Shown here piece by piece: positions 54,516 to 64,000 of a DNA stretch of 64,000 nt. Positions within the stretch are counted from its first letter, which is position 1, and the number at the start of each line of letters is the position of its first letter. The stretch is from Ideonella oryzae (GTDB taxonomy: Bacteria > Pseudomonadota > Gammaproteobacteria > Burkholderiales > Burkholderiaceae_C): contig NZ_JAMXMC010000002.1 in assembly GCF_024055665.1 (NCBI RefSeq), positions 310,001-374,000 of the forward strand, read 5' to 3'. The position numbers were made by a program, and so were the translations under genes. The notes under the pieces were generated by a model, which made no database searches, was not told where the DNA came from, and worked only from the letters and a program-made list of their open reading frames with translations.

Positions 54516-55397
54516 TCAGGCTGGGCGAGACAGCCGGCGTGCCCGCCAGAGGGTTTCGCCGCTGTAGAGCAGCAGGGCCAGCCAGATGAGCGCGAAGCCG
54601 GTCAGCCGGGCCGCCTGCAGCGGCTCGTGGAACAGCCAGACGCCCAGCAGGAACTGCAGTGAGGGGCTGATGTATTGCAGCAGTCCGAGGGTGCCCAGCG
54701 GAATGCGGCGCGCGCCGTGTCCGAACAGCAGCAGGGGCACGGCGGTGATGGGGCCCGCCAACAGCAGCCAGGCCCACAGGCTGGTCGGGGCGCCCGCCAG
54801 CGCGCTGTGGCCGCCCAGATCCCAGGCCAGCAGGACGGGGGCCGCGACGGTGGCCAGCAGCAGGGTCTCCAGCGTCAGGCCCTCGAGGGCATCGAGCGGT
54901 GCGGTCTTCTTGATGAGCCCGTACACGCCGAAGGTCAGCGCCAGTGCCAGTGCGATCCAGGGAGGTGCGCCGGTGTGCCAGCTCATCCACAGCACGGCAC
55001 CCGCCGCCAAGGCCAGCGCAGCCCACTGCGCGGGCCGGGGCCGCTCCCGCAGCACCAGCACGCCCAGCAGCACATTCACCAGTGGATTGATGAAATAGCC
55101 CAGGCTGGCCTCCAGCACATGCTGGTTGTTGACCGCCCAGACATAGATGAGCCAGTTGACCGACAGCAGGGTGGCGCTGGTGGCGTACAGGATCAGCACC
55201 CTGGGCTGGCGAAAAGCATTGCTCAGCCATTGCCACTGCTTGCGCCAAGCCAGCACCAGGAGCAGGAAGCCCAGTGCCCAGAGCGTGCGATGCAGGACGA
55301 GTTCGAAGGCGCTAATCTGGCTGAGCTGATGAAAGTAGAGCGGGAACAGGCCCCAGATGACATAGGCCAGGGCGGCGGCAAGCAGACCGTTTTGCAT
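54516..55397 (-). CDS. rarD: RarD-type EamA permease
   Basis: A 293-residue inner-membrane protein with about ten spans in two EamA repeats. RarD features are LLAAALAYVIWGLFPLYFHQL, the early HRTLWAL block, NWLIYVWAVNNQHVLEASLGYFINPLVNVLLG split across the first half, and LQYISPSLQFLLGV. RarD was first linked to chloramphenicol sensitivity in Pseudomonas; its transport substrate is unknown. The ATG at 55397 is preferred over a long upstream frame that runs antisense through the neighbouring gene. Confidence 0.93.
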   Translation of the reverse strand: MQNGLLAAALAYVIWGLFPLYFHQLSQISAFELVLHRTLWALGFLLLVLAWRKQWQWLSNAFRQPRVLILYATSATLLSVNWLIYVWAVNNQHVLEASLGYFINPLVNVLLGVLVLRERPRPAQWAALALAAGAVLWMSWHTGAPPWIALALALTFGVYGLIKKTAPLDALEGLTLETLLLATVAAPVLLAWDLGGHSALAGAPTSLWAWLLLAGPITAVPLLLFGHGARRIPLGTLGLLQYISPSLQFLLGVWLFHEPLQAARLTGFALIWLALLLYSGETLWRARRLSRPA

Positions 55398-55471
55398 GGA
55401 GCGGCGACGGAGCCTCGTGGGGTCCGTCCGCAAAGACAGCGGGCAGGCATTGTCGCCTGGGGGGCTCGGCC

Positions 55472-56245
55472 TCAGGGGCGGTGGGGGCTCGCTGGGGCCA
55501 TGATCCCTGCCAGGGTCGCTTCGTCGTCGATGGCCCAGTTTCCGCGGTCCAGCAGGGCCCCCCATTCCTGCTCGGCCGCGGCATGCAGTGTCAGGGGACG
55601 CCCCGTGGCAGGATGTGGAAGGCTCAGGTGATGAGCCAGAAGCCACAGCCGGGTCGTGCCGGTCCAGGCGGCCACGGCCCGGTTGTGCGGGCCCTTGCCA
55701 TGGGTGGCGTCGCCGATCAGCGGATGGGCCAGGTGCTTGAAGTGGCGCCGGATCTGGTGCCGGCGACCGGTCTGTGGCAGCGCCTCGACCAGGGCGTAAC
55801 GCGCGGTGGGGAAGCGGCCATCCACCCCCAACGGCCACTCCACACGGGCCAGCCGGCGAAAGTGGGTGAGGGCGGGCAGCAGAACCTGGCCCTGGCTTGG
55901 ACGCTCCGGGTCGCGGGCCAGCGGATGCTCGCAGCTGCCTTCGGGCGCCGGCCAGCCGCGCACCAGGGCCAGGTAGCGCTTGTGGACCTGACCGGTCTCG
56001 AACAGTTCGCCCATGCGGCGTGCGGCCTGGGCGTGGCGGGTGAAGACCAGCAGGCCCGAGGTGCCCTTGTCCAGTCGGTGGGCGGGCGCCAGATGGGCCG
56101 CTTCGTCGACGGGCAGGCCTTGGCGCAGGCGGTCCAGCACGCTGTCATGCTCATGCCAGTCCAGGGTGGTCCGGTGCACCAGCAAGCCGGCGGGCTTGTG
56201 GACCACCAGCAGGTCCTCGTCCCGGTACAGGATGGGCGGCAGCAT
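55472..56245 (-). CDS. truC: tRNA pseudouridine synthase C (RluA family)
   Basis: A 257-residue pseudouridine synthase. The catalytic motif is HRLDKGTSGLL with Asp59. ILYRDEDLLVVHKPAG begins it, and GRRHQIRRHFKHLAHPLIGDATHG follows, all matching TruC (pseudouridine 65 in tRNAs). The ATG follows the ychJ stop with no gap (TGAATG), so the two are cotranslated. Confidence 0.92.
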   Translation of the reverse strand: MLPPILYRDEDLLVVHKPAGLLVHRTTLDWHEHDSVLDRLRQGLPVDEAAHLAPAHRLDKGTSGLLVFTRHAQAARRMGELFETGQVHKRYLALVRGWPAPEGSCEHPLARDPERPSQGQVLLPALTHFRRLARVEWPLGVDGRFPTARYALVEALPQTGRRHQIRRHFKHLAHPLIGDATHGKGPHNRAVAAWTGTTRLWLLAHHLSLPHPATGRPLTLHAAAEQEWGALLDRGNWAIDDEATLAGIMAPASPHRP

Positions 56246-56671
56246 TCAGTCGGGGAAGGCCCCGTCGAGGTACAGCCAATGGCCCTGGGCATCGCGCTCG
56301 AAGCGGCTGCACTCGTGCAGGCGCTGGGCCCGTCCGCCCAGCTTGCAGCGGGCCACGAATTCGACCATGGCGTGGTCGTCGTCCTGCTGGAGGAGCCTGC
56401 GCACCTCCAGGCCCAGCCAGCGCAGGCCCGGTTCGTCGGGCGCCAGGGCGGTGGGGCGCGTGTCGGGGTGCCAGGTGTCCCGCAGGTAATCGTGCAGGCC
56501 CAGCACATAGGCGCTGTAGCGGGAGCGCATCAGGCTTTCGGCATCCGGGGCCTGCAGATGGGACGGACCCTCGTGCCAGCGGCCGCAGCAGTCGCGGTAA
56601 AGCAGGGGCGCCTTCCGGGTGTCCGGTGACAGGCGGCCGCAGGGGCAGGGGGCATCGGGGGCAAGCGACAT
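56246..56671 (-). CDS. ychJ: YchJ-family zinc-binding protein (UPF0225)
   Basis: A 141-residue protein with SEC-C type cysteines at both ends of its N-terminal module (CPCG near residue 9 and DCCGRWHEG near residue 28), then DAESLMRSRYSAYVLGLHDYL and WLGLEV typical of YchJ. The central VEFVARCKLGGRAQRLHECSRFER is an NTF2-like fold. Its role is unknown; zinc or ribosome contact has been suggested for SEC-C motifs. ATG 56671 is used (MSLAPDAPCPC); 56689 is in frame upstream. Confidence 0.9.
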   Translation of the reverse strand: MSLAPDAPCPCGRLSPDTRKAPLLYRDCCGRWHEGPSHLQAPDAESLMRSRYSAYVLGLHDYLRDTWHPDTRPTALAPDEPGLRWLGLEVRRLLQQDDDHAMVEFVARCKLGGRAQRLHECSRFERDAQGHWLYLDGAFPD

Positions 56672-56716
56672 GCCGTCATCTTGCCTCAACCCCCGCTCGG
56701 AGGGCGGTCGCCAGGC

Positions 56717-57574
56717 TCAGTCCGGGTCTGCCGAGCCGTCCTCTTCGGCTTCCGGCAGCACCGCTTCGCGGTAGGCGTGCCAACTGGCGTGACCCAGCAC
56801 CGGCGCCACCACCAGCAGGCCGGCAAACCACGGCAGCATGGCGACCACCACCAGCACCATCAGCAGCAGTGCCCACAGCAGCATCACCAGGGGCTGGCCC
56901 AGCACCAGGCGCAGGCTGGTCAGACCGGCGGTCACCGCGTCGGTGTCCCGGTCCAGCAGCATGGGGATGGAGATGGCGCTCACCGCGAAGATCAGGCCGC
57001 CGAACACGGCCGCCACCGACAGGTAGGTGATGGCGAACTCGATGTTCTCGGGGTTGAGCAGGGCTGTCAGCGAGCCCTTGAAGTCGGGCATCCCGTCGAA
57101 GCTGACCGCGAAGACGATCAGCGAGGCCCGGCCCCAGAGCATCTCGAGGATCAGCAGCACGAAGCCGAAGATGGCCAGTTGCCCGGTGCGCGTCTCCCAG
57201 GCCAGCAGGGAGCGGCCCAGGTCGGGCGTCTCGCCCAGGTGCAGGGAGCGGCTGGCCTGGTAGATGCCCAGGCACAGGCAGGGCCCCAGCAGCAGGAAGC
57301 CGGCGGACAGGGCCAGCGTGTAGGCCGGCGCATGGTGGAAGACCGAGAGCAGCAGCCAGCCCATGGCCATGAAGGCGGTCCCGTAGAACAGGCCGATCGC
57401 CGGGCACTCGTTGAAGTCGCGCCAGCCCATCAGCAGCCAGCGAAAGGGGGCGGACAGCGGCAGCTGTCGCAGCACCGGCGAGCCGGTGGAGGCCGGCAGC
57501 GGCCGTGGCGCCGTGGTGGATGCCGCTGCGGCGGCACCGAAGGAGACTCCAGGGTGGTGTTCAACCTGTGGCAT
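56717..57574 (-). CDS. DUF2189 integral membrane protein
   Basis: A 285-residue membrane protein of unknown role with six or so hydrophobic segments, matching the DUF2189 family (WLLMGWRDFNECPAIGLFYGT at the start of the membrane part, CLGIYQASRSLHLGE, HASWHAYREAVLP at the end). The first ~40 residues are non-conserved and Ala/Pro-rich. The ATG at 57574 has GGAGGG seven bases upstream; the upstream frame to 57766 is spurious. It is followed after ~45 bp by ychJ on the same strand. Confidence 0.82.
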   Translation of the reverse strand: MPQVEHHPGVSFGAAAAASTTAPRPLPASTGSPVLRQLPLSAPFRWLLMGWRDFNECPAIGLFYGTAFMAMGWLLLSVFHHAPAYTLALSAGFLLLGPCLCLGIYQASRSLHLGETPDLGRSLLAWETRTGQLAIFGFVLLILEMLWGRASLIVFAVSFDGMPDFKGSLTALLNPENIEFAITYLSVAAVFGGLIFAVSAISIPMLLDRDTDAVTAGLTSLRLVLGQPLVMLLWALLLMVLVVVAMLPWFAGLLVVAPVLGHASWHAYREAVLPEAEEDGSADPD

Positions 57575-57695
57575 ATGCAAACCCTCCTGTCCCCGTACCC
57601 TACGCCGCTGGCGCGGGGTTGGAGAGCGGGAGAGCCCTGTCCGCAGCAACCCGGGTGACGAGGGCGTCAGCCGGCTGCCGAGGCCGCACAGGCCT

Positions 57696-59390
57696 TCACT
57701 CGTCGTCCAGGTGCCTTCGGCTGCGGATGATCGAACGCACCAGCCAGAAGGCCCCGAGGGCGGCACCGACGAAGCCCATCAGGCCGAAGGCCGGCAGGCC
57801 CAGCAGCTGCGGGCCGCTGTGCACCGTCATGACGATGGACGAGCCGATGATCAGGGCGGCGATCACCAGCGCCACTGAAAGCCGGCTGGCGGCGCGGTCG
57901 AGCTGGTCGCCCACCCGCTGCAGCGACTGCACCTCGATGTTGATGTTGAGCTGCCCTCGGCGCGCACTGCGCAGCAGGCGCGAGATGTCGTGCGGCAGCT
58001 GCTCGGCCAGCTGGAAGACCCGCTGCAGCGATTGCAGGCCGCGGCTGGCCAGGGCCTTGGGCTGGTAGCGGGCCCGCACCACCTGGCGCAGCAGGGGCAG
58101 GGCTTCCTGGGCCATGTGGAAGTCCGGGTCCAGTGCGCGGCCCATGCCCTCCAGCGAGATGAAGGCCTTGATCAGCAGCGCCAGGTCGGCCGGCAGGGCC
58201 AGGCTGTGCTCGCGCAGGATGGCGGTCACGTCGGTCAGCATCTGGCCCAGGCTCAGCTGGGCCAGCGGCGTGCCGTGGTACTGGTCGACGAATTCCTCGA
58301 TCTCCGCCTCGAGCTGGTTGAGCTGCACATTGGCCTCGGCACCGGCCCAGTCCATCAGCACATCGGCCACGGCCTGGGGGCGGCGCTGCACCAGGCCCAG
58401 CAGCAGCTGCAGCAGCTCCTCGCGCCGGCGTGACGAGAGCCGGCCGACCATGCCGAAGTCGATGAAGGCCAGCCGGTTGTCCGGCAGGTAGAAGACGTTG
58501 CCGGGGTGCGGGTCGGCATGGAAGAAGCCGTCCTCGACGATCATCTTCATCACGGCCTGGGCGCCGCGCTTGGCCAGCAGCACCTTGTCCATGCCCTCGG
58601 CCTCCACCCGGGCCAGGTCGGTGCCGGGTGTGCCCTGGATCAGCGTCTGCACGTTGAGGCGAGCGCTGGTGTGTTCCCAATGCACGGCCGGGATCACGAC
58701 AAAGCCCAGCGGCATCAGGTTGGTGGCGATGCGCTCGGCGTTGTGGCATTCGGCCGCCAGGTCCAGCTCACGGCGCAGCGAGCGGCCGAACTCCCGCACC
58801 AGGTTCTGCGGGCGGTAGGGCTTGAGGGCGGGCACCTGCTTCTCGGCGATGCCGGCAAAGCGCTCCAGCAGACGCAGGTCCGATTCGATGATGGCGTCGA
58901 TGCCCGGGCGGCGGATCTTGACGACGACCTCGGTGCCGTCCTTGAGCGTGGCCCGGTGCACCTGGGCGATGGAGGCCGCCGCCATGGGCTCGGGGTCGAA
59001 GCCGGCGAAGACTTCCTCCGGCTCGCCACCCAGGTCCTGCACCAGTTGGGGCCGCAGCTGGTCCAGCGGCAGGGCCGGTACCTGGCTGTGCAACTGTTCC
59101 AGCTCGTGGATCCATTCCGCGTCGAGCAGGTCGGCGCGGCCGGCCAGGATTTGCCCGAGCTTGACGAAGGTGGGCCCGAGCTCCTCCAGGGCCTTGCGCA
59201 GCTGCACCGGCGGGGGCAGGCGGGCCAGGTCGGCTGCGCCTTCCCAGTGCAGGCGGTGGCCGGCGCGGTCCAGCGTGTCGGCCAGGCCCCAGCGGCGCAC
59301 CAGGTCGCCCAGGCCATGGCGGATCAGCACCCCGGCGATGGTCTTCAGCCGCCCCAGGTCGCGGGCGGTGTCGATGGTCTCGAGCAGCAT
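57696..59390 (-). CDS. AarF/UbiB/ABC1-type atypical kinase
   Basis: A 564-residue protein of the UbiB/ABC1 family. Marker motifs are KLGQILAGRADLL (the KxGQ loop, near residue 78), AAASIAQVHRATLKDG, VVVKIRRPGID, FHADPHPGNVF and FIDFGMVGRL. Two hydrophobic segments close the C-terminus (VALVIAALIIGSSIVMTV and FGLMGFVGAALGAFWLV). The family is needed for ubiquinone synthesis or lipid homeostasis through ATPase activity. There are no ubi neighbours here, so it may be a second copy rather than the pathway UbiB. Confidence 0.88.
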   Translation of the reverse strand: MLLETIDTARDLGRLKTIAGVLIRHGLGDLVRRWGLADTLDRAGHRLHWEGAADLARLPPPVQLRKALEELGPTFVKLGQILAGRADLLDAEWIHELEQLHSQVPALPLDQLRPQLVQDLGGEPEEVFAGFDPEPMAAASIAQVHRATLKDGTEVVVKIRRPGIDAIIESDLRLLERFAGIAEKQVPALKPYRPQNLVREFGRSLRRELDLAAECHNAERIATNLMPLGFVVIPAVHWEHTSARLNVQTLIQGTPGTDLARVEAEGMDKVLLAKRGAQAVMKMIVEDGFFHADPHPGNVFYLPDNRLAFIDFGMVGRLSSRRREELLQLLLGLVQRRPQAVADVLMDWAGAEANVQLNQLEAEIEEFVDQYHGTPLAQLSLGQMLTDVTAILREHSLALPADLALLIKAFISLEGMGRALDPDFHMAQEALPLLRQVVRARYQPKALASRGLQSLQRVFQLAEQLPHDISRLLRSARRGQLNINIEVQSLQRVGDQLDRAASRLSVALVIAALIIGSSIVMTVHSGPQLLGLPAFGLMGFVGAALGAFWLVRSIIRSRRHLDDE

Positions 59391-59428
59391 GGGGCCAGTC
59401 TACCGTCCGGCCGCTGCGCGACCGGGGC

Positions 59429-59944
59429 TCAGGCTTTGCGCACGCGGCGCAGCTCGTCCAGGACCAGGCAGATGGCCCCCAGCGTGATAGCGCTGTCGGC
59501 CAGGTTGAAGGAGGGGAAGTAGCGCCCGGCGTAGTGGACCTGGATGAAGTCGACCACATAGCCGTGGATGACCCGGTCGATCACATTGCCCAGCGCACCA
59601 CCCAGGATCATGCTGACCGCGAAGCAGAACAGGGTCTGGCCGGGGTGGCGGCGCAGCATCCAGACGATGAAGGCGGAGGCGGCCGCGCCCAGGCCGATGA
59701 AGAACCAGCGCTGCCAGCCCGAGGCCCCGGCCAGGAAGGAGAAGGCTGCACCGGGGTTGTGCACCCGCACCACGTTGAAGAACGACGTGACGGTGTGGCT
59801 GTCGCCCAACTCGAAGAAGCCCAGGATCAGCGTCTTGCTGAACTGGTCCAGCAGGATGACCACCGCGGCCAGGCCCAGCCAGACCCACAGGTTGGTACCG
59901 CCGCCGGACGACTTGCTGCGCGCGCTGCTGATGCTGCGGGCCAT
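59429..59944 (-). CDS. lspA: Lipoprotein signal peptidase (SPase II)
   Basis: A 171-residue inner-membrane aspartic peptidase with four spans. The catalytic dyad is Asp123 (GNVIDRV) and Asp150 (FNLADSAI), with [12 protein letters not shown] and YFPSFNLAD also present. It removes signal peptides from prolipoproteins. It lies 12 bp behind ileS, which is typical of Proteobacteria. Confidence 0.97.
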   Translation of the reverse strand: MARSISSARSKSSGGGTNLWVWLGLAAVVILLDQFSKTLILGFFELGDSHTVTSFFNVVRVHNPGAAFSFLAGASGWQRWFFIGLGAAASAFIVWMLRRHPGQTLFCFAVSMILGGALGNVIDRVIHGYVVDFIQVHYAGRYFPSFNLADSAITLGAICLVLDELRRVRKA

Positions 59945-59956
59945 GCTGTCCCCCGC

Positions 59957-62878
59957 TCAGGCCACGGTGCGGGTTTCGCCCGCGCCGTAAAGGTTGCTGC
60001 TGCAGCGGCCGCACAGCGTGGGGTGGGCGGCATCGCTGCCCACGTCCTCGCGGTAGTGCCAGCAGCGCTCGCACTTGGCGGCGGTGCTGGGCGCCACGGC
60101 GACAGCCAGCTCGGCACCGTCCACCACCGTGGCGGCGGAGGTGATGGTGACGAACTTCAGGTCCTCGCCCAGCGAACGCAGCAGGGCCGCGTCGTCGGCG
60201 CCGGCGGTGATCGTCAGTGTGGCCTGCAGGGAGGCGCCCACGGCACCAGCCGTGCGCACGGCCTCGATCTCCTTGTTGGCCAGCTCGCGGATGGCGCGGA
60301 TGCGGCCCCACTTGGCCAGCAGGGCCTCGTCCGGCGTCGTGAACTTCCAGAAGGTCTCGAAGAAGATCGAGCCCTGGTTCTTGGCCCCGGCGATGATCGG
60401 CCAGGCTTCTTCGGCGGTGAAGCTGAGGAAGGGGGCCATCCAGCGCAGCATGGCCTGGGTGATCTGCCACAGTGCGGCCTGGGCCGAGCGGCGGGCCAGG
60501 CTCTTGGGCGCCGTGGTGTAGAGCCGGTCCTTCAGCACGTCCAGGTAGAAGGCCCCCAGGTCTTCCGAGCAATACACCTGCAGCTTGGACACCACCGGGT
60601 GGAACTCGTAGCGGTCGAAGTGGGCCAGGATCTCGGCCTGCAGTTCGCCGGCCCGGGCCAGCGCGTAGCGGTCGATCTCCAGCAGCTCGGTGTCGGCCAC
60701 GGCGTCGGTGGCCGGGTCGAAGTCGGCCGTGTTGGCCAGCAGGAAGCGCAGGGTGTTGCGGATGCGGCGGTAGGCGTCGATCACCCGGGCCAGGATCTTG
60801 TCGTCACCGGCGATGTCGCCGGAGTAGTCGCTGGCGGCCACCCACAGCCGAATGATCTCGGCGCCGAGCTTCTTGTTGACCTCCTGCGGGTCGATGCCGT
60901 TGCCCAGGCTCTTGCTCATCTTGCGGCCCTGGCTGTCCACGGTGAAGCCGTGGGTCAGCAGGCCCTTGTAGGGCGCGCGGCCGAACAGCGCGCAGCCCAG
61001 CAGCAGCGAGCTGTGGAACCAGCCGCGGTGCTGGTCATGGCCTTCCAGGTAGAGGTCCGCTTCGGGGCCTTCGGCATGGAAGTCGCCGTTCGGGTAGGCC
61101 TTGGCGTGGCTGCCGCGCAGCACATGCCAGAAGGTCGAACCCGAGTCGAACCACACCTCCAGGATGTCGGTGCTCTTGGTGTAGAGCGGGGCGTCGGCCG
61201 CGCCGAGGATCTCCTCCGCGGTCACGCGGCTCCAGGCCTCGATGCCGCCCTTCTCGACGATGTCGGCGGCCTGGTCCAGGATCTCCATCGTGCGCGGATG
61301 CAGCTCACCCGTGTCCTTGTGCAGGAAGAAGGGCACCGGCACGCCCCAGCTGCGCTGGCGCGAGATGCACCAGTCCGGCCGGTTGGCGATCATGTCGCGC
61401 AGCCGGGCCTGGCCGTTCTCCGGGTAGAAGGAGGTGTGCTCGATGGCTTCCAGCGCCATCTGGCGCAGGGTCTTCTCGGCGCGGTCCTTGACGAACACGC
61501 CACGGCTGTCGGGCGTCTCTTCGTCCATGCGGATGAACCACTGCGCGGCGGCGCGGTAGATCACTGGCGTCTTGTGGCGCCAGCAGTGCGGGTAGCTGTG
61601 GGTGATGGGCACGGTGGCCATCAGCCGGCCGGCGTTCTTCAGCGCCTCCAGGATGACCGGGATGGCCTTCCAGATGTGCAGGCCGCCGAAGAGCGGGAAG
61701 TCGGCCGCGTAGCAGCCGTTGCCCTGCACCGGGTTGAGGATCTGGTCGTAGCTCAGGCCGTTGGCGACGCAGGAGTTGAAGTCGTCCAGACCGTAGGCCG
61801 GCGAGGAGTGGACGATGCCGGTGCCGTCGCTGGCGGAGACATAGTCGGCCAGGTAGACCGGGGAGAGGCGGCGATAACCTTGTCCTGATTCACCGGCATC
61901 CACGTCATACAGCGGGTGGCGGAAGTTCAGCCCGCCCAGCTTCTCGCCCTTGGCGGTGGCCAGCACCTGGCCTTCCAGGCCGAAGCGCTGCAGGCAGCTC
62001 TCCACCAGCTCCTCGGCCAGCACCAGGCAGCCCTTGGGGGTGTTGACCAGGGCGTAGCTCAGCTCGGGGTGGGCGTTCAGGGCCTGGTTGGCCGGGATGG
62101 TCCAGGCGGTGGTGGTCCAGATGACGATGAAGCCACTCTTGCCCACGGGCAGCGCCGGCAGGCCGAAGGCGGCGGCCAGCGCATCCGCGTCATCGGTCTC
62201 GAAGGCCACGTCCAGCGTGTCGCTCTTCTTGTCGGCGTATTCGATCTCGAACTCGGCCAGCGAGCTGCCGCAGTCGAAGCACCAGTAAACCGGCTTCAGG
62301 CCGCGGTAGACGAAGCCGCGTTCGATCACCCGCTTGAAGGCGCGGATCTCGCCGGCCTCGTTGGCGAAGTCCATCGTGCGGTAAGGACGCTCCCAGTCGC
62401 CCAGCACGCCCAGGCGCTTGAAGTCCTCGCGCTGCTGCTGGATCTGCTCCGTGGCGTAGGCACGGCTCTTGGCCTGCATGTCGTCGCGGCTCAGATTGCG
62501 GCCGTGCTTCTTCTCGATCGCGTTCTCGATCGGCAGGCCGTGGCAGTCCCAGCCCGGGATGTACTGGGCGTCGAAGCCGGCCAGCTGGCGGCTCTTGACG
62601 ATCATGTCCTTGAGCACCTTGTTGACGGCGTGGCCCATGTGGATCTGGCCGTTGGCGTAGGGCGGGCCATCGTGCAGCACGAACAGCGGGGCGCCGTGGC
62701 GGGCGTCGCGCAGGCGCTTGTACAGGCCGCTCTCGTTCCAGTCCTTCACCCAGCCCGGCTCGCGCTTGGGCAGGTCGCCACGCATGGGGAAGGGGGTGTC
62801 GGGCATGTTCAGCGTGGCGCGGTAGGCACCGCCGCTGTCCTTGGCGTCGTTCTTCGGGGCAGGGTTCTTGTCGGTCAT
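59957..62878 (-). CDS. ileS: Isoleucyl-tRNA synthetase
   Basis: A 973-residue class I synthetase. HMGH stands in the HIGH position (residues 80-83, in [14 protein letters not shown]), KMSKSLGN is the second ATP motif, and editing-domain blocks ([17 protein letters not shown]) are present. C-terminal zinc cysteines are CERC and CGRC in [12 protein letters not shown] and LCGRCSSNL. The ATG at 62878 is preferred to an in-frame GTG at 62890. It lies between ribF (~240-bp gap) and lspA. Confidence 0.98.
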   Translation of the reverse strand: MTDKNPAPKNDAKDSGGAYRATLNMPDTPFPMRGDLPKREPGWVKDWNESGLYKRLRDARHGAPLFVLHDGPPYANGQIHMGHAVNKVLKDMIVKSRQLAGFDAQYIPGWDCHGLPIENAIEKKHGRNLSRDDMQAKSRAYATEQIQQQREDFKRLGVLGDWERPYRTMDFANEAGEIRAFKRVIERGFVYRGLKPVYWCFDCGSSLAEFEIEYADKKSDTLDVAFETDDADALAAAFGLPALPVGKSGFIVIWTTTAWTIPANQALNAHPELSYALVNTPKGCLVLAEELVESCLQRFGLEGQVLATAKGEKLGGLNFRHPLYDVDAGESGQGYRRLSPVYLADYVSASDGTGIVHSSPAYGLDDFNSCVANGLSYDQILNPVQGNGCYAADFPLFGGLHIWKAIPVILEALKNAGRLMATVPITHSYPHCWRHKTPVIYRAAAQWFIRMDEETPDSRGVFVKDRAEKTLRQMALEAIEHTSFYPENGQARLRDMIANRPDWCISRQRSWGVPVPFFLHKDTGELHPRTMEILDQAADIVEKGGIEAWSRVTAEEILGAADAPLYTKSTDILEVWFDSGSTFWHVLRGSHAKAYPNGDFHAEGPEADLYLEGHDQHRGWFHSSLLLGCALFGRAPYKGLLTHGFTVDSQGRKMSKSLGNGIDPQEVNKKLGAEIIRLWVAASDYSGDIAGDDKILARVIDAYRRIRNTLRFLLANTADFDPATDAVADTELLEIDRYALARAGELQAEILAHFDRYEFHPVVSKLQVYCSEDLGAFYLDVLKDRLYTTAPKSLARRSAQAALWQITQAMLRWMAPFLSFTAEEAWPIIAGAKNQGSIFFETFWKFTTPDEALLAKWGRIRAIRELANKEIEAVRTAGAVGASLQATLTITAGADDAALLRSLGEDLKFVTITSAATVVDGAELAVAVAPSTAAKCERCWHYREDVGSDAAHPTLCGRCSSNLYGAGETRTVA

Positions 62879-63116
62879 GGCGTCTCGCACGGCGCGTGGG
62901 GCCGCGCGCAGGGGCAGGCGAAAAGGGAGGAACGGCGCCGCGGGCGCCGCGCGACAGGGCTGGCGGGGCCGGGTTCAGGCCGCGCCGAGCGGAATTCGGT
63001 CGCGCGTGGTCTGCCGCCGCACGGCGCTGTGCGCGCGGGGGTGGCCGGCCAGGAAGGGAGCGGGGCGCATCCAGTGATTCTAACGGCCGGGCCCGCCCGA
63101 AGCGGCCGGCCCAGGT

Positions 63117-64000
63117 TCAGGCCTGGGTGCGCCACCAAGCCTTGGCGTCCACCACGTCCTGGGCGATGCCCTCGCGCAGCGCGTCCAGCGAGGGGTAGCG
63201 GCGCTCGTCGTGCAGCTTGTGCATCAGCTCCACCCGCAGCAGCCGGGCGTAGCCGCCCTCCAGCGCGATGTGGGCCGGCCAGTTCAGGCAGTGCACCTCC
63301 AGCAGCACGCGGCCGGCGTCTTCCACCGAGGGCCGCACGCCCAGGCTGGCCACGCCGGGCAGCGGGCTCGGCCCCAGGCCATGCACCCGCACCACGAAGA
63401 TGCCCTGGGCCGCAGGCCGGTGGGATGGAAAACGCAGGTTCAGGGTGCGGAAGCCCAGGTCGCGGCCCAGCTTGCGGCCATGCACCACATGGCCGGAGAT
63501 GCTGTAAGGCCGGCCCAGCAGGGCCGCGGCGCGACGCATGTCGCCAGCGGCCAGGGCCTCGCGCACGGCCGAGCTGGACACGCGCAGGCCGTGCACCTCG
63601 TAGCTCATCATCCGGGCGACATCGAAGCCCAGGTCGTTGCCCGCGGCGTCCAGCAGGGCGTAGTCGCCCGCTCGCTTGGCGCCGAATCGGAAGTCGTCGC
63701 CCACCAGCACATAGCGGGCGCGCAGCTGCTCCACCAGCACCTGGCGGATGAAGTCCTCGGCCGGCAGACTGGCCAGGCGGTCGTCGAAGCGCATCAGCAC
63801 CACATCGTCCACGCCGCAGTGCTCCAGCTCCTGCAGCTTGTCGCGCAGGGTGGCAATGCGCAGCGGCGCGGCCTCGGGCTTGCCCAGCTTGCGGGCGAAC
63901 CAGTCGCGCGGATGCGGCTCGAAGGTCATCACGCAGCTGCGCAGGCCGCGCAGCCGGGCTTCGTTGTTCAGCAGGGCCAGCATGGCCTGGTGGCCACGGT
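63117..64000 (-). CDS. ribF: Bifunctional riboflavin kinase/FAD synthetase (N-terminus off the right edge)
   Basis: About 294 codons are visible, starting in the nucleotide-binding HxGH-type motif (RGHQAMLALL) at the window edge; about 20 residues with GNFDGVH are missing. The FAD-synthetase part continues with TFEPHPRDWFARK, LVGDDFRFGAKRAGDY and SSSAVREALAAGDM. The riboflavin-kinase domain follows with GRPYSISGHVVHGRKLGRDLGF and QGIFVVRVHGLG. It converts riboflavin to FMN and FAD. The order ribF-ileS-lspA is conserved. Confidence 0.95.
   Translation of the reverse strand, partial: RGHQAMLALLNNEARLRGLRSCVMTFEPHPRDWFARKLGKPEAAPLRIATLRDKLQELEHCGVDDVVLMRFDDRLASLPAEDFIRQVLVEQLRARYVLVGDDFRFGAKRAGDYALLDAAGNDLGFDVARMMSYEVHGLRVSSSAVREALAAGDMRRAAALLGRPYSISGHVVHGRKLGRDLGFRTLNLRFPSHRPAAQGIFVVRVHGLGPSPLPGVASLGVRPSVEDAGRVLLEVHCLNWPAHIALEGGYARLLRVELMHKLHDERRYPSLDALREGIAQDVVDAKAWWRTQA

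Noticed and set aside
63086-63112. GC-rich stem behind ribF as a terminator
   Set aside because: Only 5 + 3 base pairs form around mismatches and there is no T-run. It is not convincing enough to list.

Overview
The window is a high-GC, gene-dense stretch of chromosome from a Gram-negative bacterium, most likely a betaproteobacterium of the order Burkholderiales (Comamonadaceae/Sphaerotilaceae-like). The grounds are the ribF-ileS-lspA order, glyA next to nrdR, a ybgC-tolQ-tolR-tolA block, a minor-pilin fimT-pilV-pilW-pilX-pilY1-pilE operon, and a RibBA protein whose GTP cyclohydrolase half has decayed. The genus cannot be fixed by eye. No IS element, prophage, CRISPR array or integrase is visible, so this reads as core chromosome with a few accessory modules.

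Layout. 1-3 kb: a LysR regulator (cut by the left edge) diverges from an MFS exporter and dkgB, followed by tRNA-Ser(UGA). 3-9.2 kb: an MHS-type transporter, apaH, a CNNM/CorC-type membrane protein coupled to a SapC-like protein, a DTW-domain tRNA-modifying enzyme, and an orphan TIGR04325-type methyltransferase. 9.3-17.4 kb: moeA, an exported S9 peptidase, an AcoR-like sigma-54 activator, and a GspE/PilB-type ATPase with three MshEN-like motifs. 17.5-20.9 kb: an ECF sigma factor and small zinc-finger anti-sigma factor diverge from bufA-bufB-bufC-bufD, a copper-binding bufferin (RiPP) cluster with a DUF692 multinuclear-iron oxidase. 20.9-24.6 kb: tolA, tolR, tolQ and ybgC (no tolB/pal here) and a Ser/Thr kinase. 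24.6-29.1 kb: ribD-ribBA-ribH-nusB plus an aminotransferase, with no ribE. 29.3-36.2 kb: the type IV pilus minor-pilin/PilY1 operon. 36.2-41 kb: nrdR, glyA, a lytic transglycosylase and ubiD. 41.08-41.25 kb: a 6S RNA gene with its own promoter. 41.3-49.1 kb: a giant DUF748/AsmA-like protein, msrA, pdxH, a MobA-like protein and edd. 49.1-54 kb: a tonB-exbB-exbD-exbD-TPR-MBL block on the minus strand. 54.4-59.4 kb: tRNA-Ala(CGC), rarD, truC, ychJ, a DUF2189 protein and an AarF/UbiB kinase. 59.4-64 kb: lspA, ileS and ribF (cut by the right edge).

How the parts fit. Two proton-motive-force transducers (Tol and TonB/Exb) lie about 30 kb apart. Flavin supply is represented by ribD/BA/H and by ribF. 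The pilus operon supplies the tip/priming complex, and a PilB-like ATPase with likely c-di-GMP-binding motifs lies 12 kb away. The least-explored pieces are the bufferin locus with a candidate sigma promoter, three strong hairpins between exbB and exbD, the coupled CNNM-SapC pair, the degenerate MobA-like protein, and the OmpA-like split domain at the end of the DUF748 protein.
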